Of a stretch of 64,000 nucleotides of DNA, positions 17,743 through 28,300 are shown piece after piece. Each line of letters begins with the position of its first letter. The stretch's first letter is position 1. Location: positions 434,001 through 498,000 of the forward strand of contig OZ025706.1 in assembly GCA_964019335.1 (NCBI GenBank). Reading direction: 5' to 3'. The position numbers and the translations under genes are program-made. The stretch comes from Diplonema japonicum (Eukaryota; Euglenozoa; Diplonemea; Diplonemida; Diplonemidae). The notes below the pieces were generated by a model that had not been told where the DNA came from, did not search any database, and saw only the letters and a list, made by a program, of their open reading frames with translations.

Positions 17743-19434
17743 TTAACACACCCGAAGAGAGAGGGAATCAATGAGGGTTCGTGCCTCCCTCTTTGGGATG
17801 GTGATGGATGTGTGGTCGAGGCTGTTGACTGCGACGCCCTGCATGTTCAACGAGGCGACCGCTGCGCGCAGGTGGGTGCCGAAGGGGTTGTATTCGTCTT
17901 CCGCATTACTGCCGTCTAGCGGCATGCATGGCACTACGCAATACGTGCCCTGATCCTTGTTGAGAGACAACATAACTAAGGGGCTTGGTGTCTTCTCGCC
18001 TTCTATGAGCACATCCAGGATGCACCTCGCCAATGCTAGCAGCGATGCAGGGCGGGAGAAGTAAGCTAAGTCAGACGACGACTCGTTCACGAAGCAGTAC
18101 CTAAAGTGCCCCACGTTGCGGATGTACCCCGTTTGGAGAAGGAACGCAGTCTGGCTAATAAGCGCTGCCTGGCTTGCCTTGGCCATGGACGATGCTTCAT
18201 CCAACCGCCCACTGGACCTCCTGTTGTCTAGCACGTCGTACGCCGCCCAGAACATGCTCGTCCAGTCCTTGCCAGGGTCGTTAAGCACCGCATTGCAGAT
18301 GTGCCCCATGTCTGATGCCGAGATTGGGATGCTGTAGCCCTGCTGCATGATGATCGACTTGAAGGAGAACGCCGACATGCCTGTCGTCCTGAAGTTCTCC
18401 GTAAGCATGCTGAGAAGGTCCTCGCGCTCCTCTTTGCCCCACAAGGTCGACCACTCGATCTTGGTGTCCTCTTCCTTGAGGCCAAGCTTGCCGTGGAGGA
18501 GCCGCTTGAGTTTGTTGATACCACCATCGGAGTCGAGAAGCTTCATCTTTGAGGACACGTAAGGCGAGTAGTACAGAGAATCCCACAGGGATGAAAGGCG
18601 CAGGAGGTACAGCTGATGTTCGAGAGCTTCTTCGAGCCGTATGGTGTGGAAGGCCTTGTACTCAATGTTGTCCTTGCCGAGCCGCTCGTGTTGTGGTTTG
18701 AGAACGTTCTTCTGGGCGATGGTGAGGAGGTAGGAGGAGATGAGAGACTCGTACTGCGGTTTGGATATCTTTTTGGTGAGGAGAAAGTGCACAAGGGACA
18801 CCGCAGCGAACCAGAGCACATCGTCCACATGGTGCGCCATCGCGTCTGCGGTGACTCTGTACAGCAGCGTGGCGGTCGGCTGCCCGAACCAGTTCCCACG
18901 GTAGTACCGTTGTGTGAAGTAGGCGTCTTCATCGTCCTCTTCTGAGGATTCCGACGAGAGGGAGTCCTCGTCGTCAGCGTCCTTCACAGTCTTCCGTCTT
19001 TTATGCTTGTTTCTCTGCGATCGTTTGATGTGCTTCCCGATGTCCTCTGTCTCGCCTTGCCACACTTGGATGTTCTTGCTTGTGATGTTCTCGTATCGGA
19101 TTGGTCTGTGGGAGTCGATGACGTGTGCCTCGACGTCGCCTGAGGGTATGTAGTCGTCTAGAGGGTACCCACCGCCGCAGTTTAGGAAGATGATGCTCAC
19201 TTCGCCAGAGGGGATGTCCTGCAGTGTGGACTTGATGGCCTCCAGGCCGTCAACGGGGGTCACTGTGGGCTCCACCTTGTCGGAGAGGAAGAGTTGCATC
19301 ATGATCTTTAGCGCGCACACCCCATCCAAGTCCGACCCTACTAAAACCTGCACTGATGCTTTCCCAGAAGAAACCCATCGTCCGCGTAAACCCTTGTACA
19401 CATTCACCAGATCGGTGTCTCGCAGTAGCACCAT
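17743..19434 (-). CDS. CDC45: CDC45, replicative CMG helicase subunit
   Basis: 563 aa, matching the ~566 aa usual for this nuclear DHH-family protein, which joins MCM2-7 and GINS to form the replicative helicase. Recognisable features: N-terminal [16 protein letters not shown] (degenerate DHH motif I), [13 protein letters not shown], and the hallmark [13 protein letters not shown]; an acidic/basic insertion at ~140-170 ([17 protein letters not shown]) as in other CDC45 proteins; and C-terminal helical blocks ending with DHTSITIPK. The ATG at 19434 follows CTCCACACACGGGAACAG, an acceptor-like site. Single exon. Confidence 0.93.
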   Translation of the reverse strand: MVLLRDTDLVNVYKGLRGRWVSSGKASVQVLVGSDLDGVCALKIMMQLFLSDKVEPTVTPVDGLEAIKSTLQDIPSGEVSIIFLNCGGGYPLDDYIPSGDVEAHVIDSHRPIRYENITSKNIQVWQGETEDIGKHIKRSQRNKHKRRKTVKDADDEDSLSSESSEEDDEDAYFTQRYYRGNWFGQPTATLLYRVTADAMAHHVDDVLWFAAVSLVHFLLTKKISKPQYESLISSYLLTIAQKNVLKPQHERLGKDNIEYKAFHTIRLEEALEHQLYLLRLSSLWDSLYYSPYVSSKMKLLDSDGGINKLKRLLHGKLGLKEEDTKIEWSTLWGKEEREDLLSMLTENFRTTGMSAFSFKSIIMQQGYSIPISASDMGHICNAVLNDPGKDWTSMFWAAYDVLDNRRSSGRLDEASSMAKASQAALISQTAFLLQTGYIRNVGHFRYCFVNESSSDLAYFSRPASLLALARCILDVLIEGEKTPSPLVMLSLNKDQGTYCVVPCMPLDGSNAEDEYNPFGTHLRAAVASLNMQGVAVNSLDHTSITIPKREARTLIDSLSLRVC

Positions 19435-19925
19435 GTTCCACCTGTTCCCGTGTGTGGAGGAGAAAACAAGGGCGGGGGGAAGAGAAAGAAAAAAGATTCC
19501 AGAGGGGAGAGAGGAGAAGTGTTAAAAAAAAGGGCTGTGGTGTGAATTTAAGGAAGGGAAAAGGGAGGGGAGGGAGGGGGGGGAAGAGAAAACTTTCGGA
19601 AAGCAGGGGTTTTTTTTTTTTTTTTTCGTTTTCTTTTTTCCCCCCCCCCTTTCTTCCCCCTTTCTTTTGTTTATGAGGGGACTTTAAAGCAAATCATCCC
19701 TCATCTCTCACTCCTCCTCCTCTCTCTCTCTTTTGTTTCTAAGAAAAAAAAAAATAAAAGTCATAATAAAAAAAAAAAGCAGGAAAAATGAAAGAAAAAA
19801 AGTGAAAATGAATCTAGTTTTTTTAAGGGGTATATTTTGAGGAAGGTGTCTTAATTCTCTTGGTTTGTCCCCTGGGCTATTCACAGCAATGGGGGGGAGG
19901 GGGAGGGGAGTGGCGAAATCCACTT

Positions 19926-19976
<51 letters not shown>

Positions 19977-19990
19977 TTTCGTTCTTTCAT
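19435..19990. other. Low-complexity intergenic region
   Basis: Purine-rich then T-rich DNA, including a ~46-bp T run at 19927-19973. No gene seen. Confidence 0.6.
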
Positions 19991-20567
<577 letters not shown>

Positions 20568-20664
20568 GTTGGCAATAATCCTGTAGCGTTGTGGAGGGGA
20601 AAACATTCAAAAAAGAAATTGAAAGAAAGAAAAGAAAAGAAGCCCGCCGGTAAACGGTGTAAAA

Positions 20665-21834
20665 CTAGGGTCTGGGACCCACGGGCAGGGACCGTGCGCT
20701 TTTGAAGACGTTTGTGATGTTGCAAGCAGCTTCTGCAATCAATGAGGCGGCTGTCGCCTGGTGCATTGCGGCTTCCAGTGGCATGGGGCCGTTGCACAGT
20801 GAAAACAACGACGCCCTTGCCAGTGGGGTGCACGACGCTCGTATGAGCTGTGCGTTCGCAACCGACCCTGCCACCACAGCCACGTGCGGGGGTGCCGGCA
20901 GGGAGGCGCACAGTACTGCGACGCCGCTGACCACCTTCCCCGAAACAGTCTGCTCATCGATCTGACCCTCGCCGGTGATCACAAGGTCCGCCCCCTGCAG
21001 TGCACTGTGCAGCCCTGCAGCCTCCGCGCACACGTCAAAACCCGTTCGGATCTCAGCACCCAAGAAGGCCACACACCCAGCACCGAGCCCTCCAGCAGCA
21101 CCTGCTCCCTTGAATTCCACGTCACAGTCCACTACCTTGGCCATGTTTATCATTCCCTCCTCTAGCTGTGCGAGCATGGCATCGGTGGCTCCTTTCTGTC
21201 TTCCGTAAGTATAAGTGGCCCCCGTGTGGCCTGTGAGGGGGTTTGTCACGTCGCATGCTACTAAGAACTTCGTGCCCTTCAGCCTTGGGTCTGCGTTGTC
21301 ATCCGATACTCTTGCTACACGGCTCAGGTCAGCACCTGCAGGGCGCGTGATTGGCTCGCCGCTGCTGTCGTAGAAGGCCAAGCCCAAGCGGTCTGCCATA
21401 CCGGTGCCCATGTCGTTGGTTGCAGACCCTCCAATGCACAGGATGACTGTAGTGGTGCCTCGGGAGAGCGCGTCCAGGATGAGATCGCCGACCCCTGCAG
21501 TCGTAGTCTTGGTGGGGTCCTTTTCTGCAGCGGTCAGGAGTGCGAGGCCGCTGCATCTTGCCATCTCGATTACTGCAGTTTTCCCTTCGTGTATAAGCCC
21601 GTATGCTGCTGTGATGGGTCTTCCCAGAGGGTCTTCTACGTTGTTGACTTCAACAAGCTCGCCCCTTCCACCCCCTGCGAGCACCTCCAGGGAACTATCA
21701 CCCCCATCTGCAAGAGGGCACACCACCACCTCTAACTCCTCACTACACATCAAGACACCATTCCGCATTGCCTGGCACGCCTCGTCTGCGCTCAGACACT
21801 CTTTGAAAGCATTTGAACATGCCACGACCTTCAT
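20665..21834 (-). CDS. Glycerate 2-kinase, bacterial GarK/GlxK type
   Basis: 389 aa from the ATG at 21834 (MKVVACSNAFKECLSADEA); the CAG acceptor GCACAGCCCACAG is 7 nt upstream, and the longer frame is leader. Phosphorylates glycerate to a phosphoglycerate. Family motifs: SNAFKECLSADEA (usual DSFKGSLSA), PLADGGDSSLEVL, IEMARCSGL, GVGDLI, CIGGSATNDMGTGMADRLG, ACDVTNPL, GAAGGLGAG and TGEGQIDEQTVSGKV. No clear targeting peptide, so cytosolic. The family is mainly bacterial; acquisition by transfer is possible but its composition matches its neighbours. Confidence 0.92.
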   Translation of the reverse strand: MKVVACSNAFKECLSADEACQAMRNGVLMCSEELEVVVCPLADGGDSSLEVLAGGGRGELVEVNNVEDPLGRPITAAYGLIHEGKTAVIEMARCSGLALLTAAEKDPTKTTTAGVGDLILDALSRGTTTVILCIGGSATNDMGTGMADRLGLAFYDSSGEPITRPAGADLSRVARVSDDNADPRLKGTKFLVACDVTNPLTGHTGATYTYGRQKGATDAMLAQLEEGMINMAKVVDCDVEFKGAGAAGGLGAGCVAFLGAEIRTGFDVCAEAAGLHSALQGADLVITGEGQIDEQTVSGKVVSGVAVLCASLPAPPHVAVVAGSVANAQLIRASCTPLARASLFSLCNGPMPLEAAMHQATAASLIAEAACNITNVFKSARSLPVGPRP

Positions 21835-22341
21835 GTCGCACCTGTGGGCTGTGCTGGAAAAAAGAAGCACAAAGGGACAAAAAAGAAAACCTACGACTTT
21901 CTCTAAAGGCCGCCAAACCTTTCCCAACCACATGAAGATATCTAAGATTTTGAAAAGAAACGATAGAAAAAAAAGAAAAAAAACAGGGGGGAGGGGAACG
22001 ACCCACCCTAAACGAAGAAGGAAATACACAATAAAATACATAATAATAAGAGAAAACTGCTAACTTGACCCTACCCTCCGGGGATGCTCAAAACCAATCC
22101 CCTTAGTTTGAGATGCCCAAGGTCTATCATTTGGGAAAGTTTCTGACCCGGCCCCCAAAATTTTATAAATCTCAACGTCGTACTCCAAGTCTTCAGAAAG
22201 GTTTTGACCCTTTCCTCTAGGTGACTTTTAGAGACTTAGGGGGTGGACTTTGAGCATTTTGAATACTTTGGGGGTCAAGTTAGCACTCCGCCAATAATAT
22301 AAAAATAAGAGGGGGAAAGGGACAAACTCTACCGCAGCAGC
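21835..22341. other. Intergenic region holding a MITE-like element
   Basis: Contains the A/G-rich leader of the glycerate kinase gene and an inverted-repeat element at 22058-22285 described separately. No gene seen. Confidence 0.6.
22058..22285. mobile_element. MITE-like non-autonomous inverted-repeat element
   Basis: A 228-bp segment bounded by perfect 14-bp terminal inverted repeats (TGCTAACTTGACCC and GGGTCAAGTTAGCA); similarity continues inward imperfectly for ~45 bp (TGCTCAAA, CCCCTTAGT on one arm; complement on the other). It has no coding capacity. I see no convincing target-site duplication, so an old or foldback insertion is possible. Confidence 0.6.
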
Positions 22342-25300
22342 TTAAGTTTCAGGGCCCGAGTCTGGACTGACAGCAACGCCATCATCAGTCCTGGGGGGGC
22401 TGAGGGAGAAGGAACCGATCGAACCAGGGTCAGATTGTCTTCTGCCAGGGGCGTTGTCGAGCAGTGGTACCTCCTGCGCACTGCAGAAAGAAAGGCGGGT
22501 TGGTGAATTTGCGGGTGAGTGCGCCATAAGCCTCGAGAGCTGTGCTTCAGTAACGCGCGAAGTAGTGGCCACGGCAGACAGACCCAGGTGTAGCCTCTCG
22601 ACTTCTGTGAGATACGTGTTGAGGATTCTATCTAGCATCAGCGCAGCCTTCACTACATTGTCGCCTCCAAGCAACAGGCAGCAGAATGTTCCGTAAATAT
22701 CCGACACTAGTCTTCCTCGTGTCTCCAGCAACCACCCTAGCTTGTCTGTGTGCCACCCTACGCCCTCCTCGTAAGGGTCCCCAATGTCTACGTCAGTCGC
22801 CTTCGTCGCAACACTTAACTCGCAGTCAGGGTCCGCGAACTTCGTGGCCAGCCTGCACCCCAACTCCTCTGCTTCTTCCTTCGTGTCCCTGAAGACCCTG
22901 AAGGTGACTATGGTGGAACCTTTCCTGACGTCCAGCACTTCGACATCCTCCGCTGGTAGCCCTGCTTCGTCCATGATCTGCTGCACGAAGTCCTGCTGCT
23001 TGTACTCCTCGATAGGCAGGTCCATTGTCACTGTCACGGGTGGCGATGGATACCGCATGGGCCGCTTCAGCTCTGCTCGCTCCGCTACCTGCTGCTGCTG
23101 CTGCTGCTGCTGGCGCCGTTCCCGTTGCAGGATTACTTCGAATTCATCTCGCGCCCCGCTCTCGCACCTCATGCGCAGGATGGGATCTTGTAACACCAGC
23201 TCCGCTAAAATATCTGCAGCACGGTCTCTCGCCGACATCTGATCTTCGTTCACCGAGGCTTTCTTCCATTCCTCTTCCAGCATGTTATCCGCCAGACTGC
23301 CATCTGGGTCTAATGGTGCCCCCTTTTGTCGCTGCTGCAGCAGTTCATCAACAGCAGTCAAAGCCAGCGACGAGCTCAGTGCAGACGGTAAGTTTCCCTT
23401 CGCCAGCTCATACACTCGGAGTGCCTTCCCTAGATCCGTCTTGCTTTCCCGGAGCTCGTTTAGTTCTGCTTCAGCTTCTTCTAGTTTTTCTAGTACAGAG
23501 CTCAGGGGTATGTCCCTCTCCTCTAGTTGCTCTTTGCATTGGCGCAGCTCCAAGTCGCATGTCTCTAAGTCACGCAGAAGCCTGTCGCAGTTTACACACT
23601 TCTTCTGCAGCAGAACCTCCACCTCGTCCCTCGACTCCTTTAGCTCTTTCAAGATGTCCTCGGCCACGTTCTCTGTCTGACTCACCTGTGCTTGCAGGTT
23701 TGTATTTTCCACCATCAACGCATTGTTGGACTGCTTCAATGTGGATTCGCTGTTCTGTGCTTTCTTAAGGAGGTCCAGTAGTCTGTCTGCTGATTGCACT
23801 GCCTCTTCCTTTTGTGCCTTTGCAAGTTCTAAAAGGTCTTTAGGGGGTCCTAGCTCTTTGTCGGTGTTGCACCCTATGTTCCTTTTGAACACCTTACTGG
23901 AGTGCGGCAGGTTCACTCTGGGGTCAGCCTCTGTGAAATCCATTCCCAGCACTTCCAATGCGCTCATCCCTGTAGAGGCATCTGCTGTATTGGCACTGTC
24001 GGTGTGCGTGTCTTTGTCACTAGTGGTGTGCGCTACGCAGCAGGTACTCGCTGTAGCCGTTTCAGGGACTTCTTGGACTCCGGCTTCGGCAGTAGCTGGT
24101 GCTGGTGTTCTGGATCTGTTGACTGCACTGAACATGCCCATTTGCTTGAGGACGGGCCCTGCCAGTGGTGATGTGGACCTCTCGAGTGTGTTGGTCATGT
24201 TTGCGTCAGTTTGAGAAGACGTGGCAGCAACCCCAAAGGATGGGCCGCAGGCCTCATCACGTACCTGGACTGCACTACCGTGTGGCTGCTTCCTTGTCTC
24301 TCCCACCTCGATGACAATGCGTCCGTGGGACTCGCTCTTAGGTCTTGCGCAAGTGAAGAGGGGCGGCACGGTCGGCAGTATGGTCGGCGATTGCGTCGTG
24401 CACGGCGAAAGTGTCTCAGAGGACACATCCGAGATCTCTGTGCTAGAGGCCTTGGGGTGCTGGATGTCGCTCCCCAGTGACGTGTGGCTCAGGTGGAGAG
24501 TACTGAGTCTCTCGGAACTGAGAACAGTGCCTACAGTGCTGACGTACGAATGCCTGTCACCTCTTTGCAGCCTTGGTATCGCGTGGCGTTCAGGAGACCA
24601 CCGTTCAGGACTTCCCTCTTGCTTCTGTTCATCCAGACCGAGCGAGATGACGAGCTCAGCACCGGCGGCAGGGTCAGAATGTCCAAGCCGCGAGCCCAGT
24701 TTAACTACTAAATCGTCTTTGGGGAACTTCATCAAGTCAATGACAACAGCCACTTGCCCGATGCAGCCTGTGTAACTACAGACATCAAGGATCATGACTT
24801 TCTTGTGGTGCGGCTCCGATACGGGGTATGCAAAGGTTTCATTCCAAATAGTTTGCTTGCTTTGTGAGGTATACTGTGTGCCTCTCCCATCAAGGCTAAC
24901 TGCGACATGCGTCGCACTCTCCGGGAGTCCCCTTCCATAGCACACAGTGACCAGCAGCTTCGCCGTGATCTCATCATTAGTGATTGTCATTGCCAGGTCA
25001 TGGCACGTATCCTGGCACTCGACCACATTTGAAGCTGGAGATGAAGCAGCAGAGCTCGCGGAAGAGTGCTGCACGCATGAAGTGTCCTCTTCCCGCAGAT
25101 ACATGACGTACGGGTGCCATGACGGTGGCTCGGGTGGCTCTGGCTGCTTGTATACACATGCGGGGTATGGGTCGCATTCCTCGTCACTTAGCTCTTCCTC
25201 TTCTTCGTTTTTCATCCTCTCTGCCTCTTCCCTTTGCTTTGCAAGCATCTGTTCATATTTAACTTGTTCTAAATATTTTTCGTACAAAGAACCCTCTTTG

Positions 25301-28300
25301 GACATCGGACGTTGGCTGGGACTGATGGTCAGCATTTTCCTCGGTGCCCGCCTTGGAGGAGAAGAGAACCCACTGCGCGCGGAACCCACAGAGTTGGTGC
25401 TACCGCCTAACATGTCCTGCTTGTCTTCTTTATCTTCTTTGTCCTCTTTGTCGTCCTGCACGGAGCCGCCGGGGCTGTCTAGCATCATGGGCCCGTCGTA
25501 GGGGCTGGGACCGCGCATCATGCCAGCCTCACCTAAGATATCCAACAAGGACTCTTGGCTGAGGGGGGTTGAGTCCACACGCCTGATGGCGAGCATCTTC
25601 TGTTTGCGTTCCTTCCTTGTGCCCAGTCTCTTCAGGAGCGGCGGTTCAGGTTCCCCATCTACAGGATTGATGGGGCTTGCAGCACTCTCATCATCACACG
25701 AAAGCGAGCTCTGCGACGGGGAAGTCATCACAGCAGGAGGTCTCGGCCGTTGGATACTACTGTGGTGCAGCACGCCACCGTTGCTGCACACCAGCTCGCC
25801 GTTGCTCACCATGAGGCCATCGTTCAACCAGCCGCCTGGTGCTCCCGATAAAATGGACACCACTTTGCCCTTTTTCATACTCTTCTCATTGTCGAAGGTG
25901 AACCTAAGTTGTTTGTCTTTTATGTTCATATGAAACACATCTGTCGGGAGGAAAGCAGAAACCAGGCAGGTTGTTGCCATCGACACCTCACCAGTGCTCT
26001 CGTCTACCAATCGGGCCAGCAGTCTCAGGACAGTGCCTTGGGTCACGGAGAAGAAATGAAGCCTGGTGTTGAAGATCGCCTTCAGCTCATCTGTAGATGC
26101 TGTCTCTGTTTTCTGCATCTCGGCGTCATCAACAGCGAGCCCTACGCTGTAAATGTGATCTCTCTCAGCCCCTAGCAGCGCCAAGACGGTGATGGAAAAG
26201 GCAGGCGTCGTTAGCGCAAACGTTGAGCTTTCAAGTGCGCTGCTGTTGGGTGACTTGACTATCTTGACTGTGTGTGCACTGCTGTCGCAAACCTCACCAG
26301 GCTGCGAGGACTGCGATCCTTGGAGCGACAGGCCTGCCTGAGGAGTGAACTCACCAGTCTGTGGAGTAAAATCACCTGGTGGCTGGGAGTACTGCGACAT
26401 GTTTTGAAGAGAAACGTCCCCACTTTCTGCTTCCGGTGAAAACTGCAGTAACCCCTGTGCTGTTTCAGCTTGAGTTTCGAAAGACTGCAGTTCAGCGTGG
26501 CGGGAAGCTTCCTCAGATGCATCAAACTCGTCGGGCGACGCACTGGAGTGCGAGTCGGGGGACATGGCTGTGCTCAAGCTGTTCTTTGTGTCAACCACTT
26601 CGTGCTGGTAGAGACATCCGTCTTCTGTCCTCAAAGATGCAAACAAGATGACCTCAGCACTGGGCATCAACCTAACAGAAATAGGTTTCGAAAGGTCCGC
26701 GGTGCTGAGGCTCGTGGTGACCCCCTGGTGCTTAGGTGTCGAAAGTCGCATTGTGCTGTAACCAGTTCCGAAGGGAAGTGTCACAGATCTGCATTCTTGC
26801 AGCTTGAACGACCTCCCATCTACGTCTATCACACAGTAATCACTGCCGGTGATTTTGACGACAGTTAAGTCAATACAGCGCTCTCGCAGCTGCTCCCTCC
26901 GCAGTGCCCTGTCCAAGCGCAGTGTGGGCGACAGTGTCATGTCGTCGGCCAAAGACGCTGGGTGGCCATCAATGGGATGCATCACAACCTTTTCGGTTAG
27001 TTGTGTCTCGTACTGCACCACCTTGGCTTCAACTGTCAAGAAGCAAACATTAGTGCATCTTGTGTCAGTGGTGAGCTGCTGGATAGACGGCAGACTGGCA
27101 GGGTTGATTACCATGTACGCAGAAGTGGTATCTTTCCCGTGGAGGGTCCACCTAACGTGGGTTGGCTTCTCGCAGTGAGCGTGCAACGTTAGAGGTGCAT
27201 CGGTAGCAATAGCCCTGCCGTACTTCGAGTTGGGGGGACAGTGCAGAGACACCTTTTCCGAGGTGTCAGCACCTTTGACACTCGACAACGACAGCTCAAT
27301 AAGCATTTTTCCTTCCGGTAGTTCTAACATCGCCTGCTGTGGAGCCGCACAGACACTCTCCCTGCGCAGGGCCCTTTGGAGCCTTGTTTTCACTGGCAAT
27401 GTGATCTCATCAGCACATGACATGCAAGACTCTAGAGCGGAATAGTACTTGTGCAGCAATGCTCTATTCCTGTGTTCCGACATGCGGTTCTCGAGGTAGC
27501 TTGCAACCTTTCTGCCTCGCTGTTTGCGGTGCCGCAGACGGAGGAGTTTCATCCATGCCCTGCACCTAATGAGGTTATTGGAACCAGTGAGCAACGCCAG
27601 GGCCGTGCTTGCCGGCGGTATTGTTTTTTGCACCTTCCTTCTCTCCCGCGGCACGGACGCATCATGCGACGCTTGCCTGTAAAGAAGCTCGACACCCTCG
27701 AGAGCCCGCTTCAGCGCGTCGGACACAGACTGGTCGTAGTCGAGGTCGCCGCACCCCAGACCTTCGTTCTCGAGCCGTGTGGTCATTTTGTCGATAGAGT
27801 CAAGCAGTGTCTTGCTCTCCTCCAATGCCGTTGTGAGGGGATGTACGATGTCCGTTTGGGTGGATTTTTCGCCGCAATGGACGGGCGTCCACTCGTCGCC
27901 TGTTGACTCGAACGAGGGCATGGGCTCTGGTAGCGGACTGATGGGCACTGGGGCACTGTGCAAGTCAGCGTGGTCAGCAACGATGTCGTCCTTGCACATC
28001 ACACTCACAGGTGGCAATCCCAAGCCACACCTCAGCACTAACTTTGCATCAGTCGAGAGCTTCATGAAGCCATCTATGCTGTTTGCCGCTTCGCCCACAA
28101 GCCTGAATACCACAAACGCATCAAAGGGTACCGTGTGCAACAGCTGGAAGTCCTCTGCATGCTTCAACACACACCTTTCTACAAGCTTCGAAGTGAACAC
28201 ATCAACCTGTTCTGGCGTCTGCTGCTCCAGCCACATCATGGGTGACGTGCGATCTCTCAGAGGTGATCCGTACTTGCAGATGGCATTTGTGAGCCCAACA

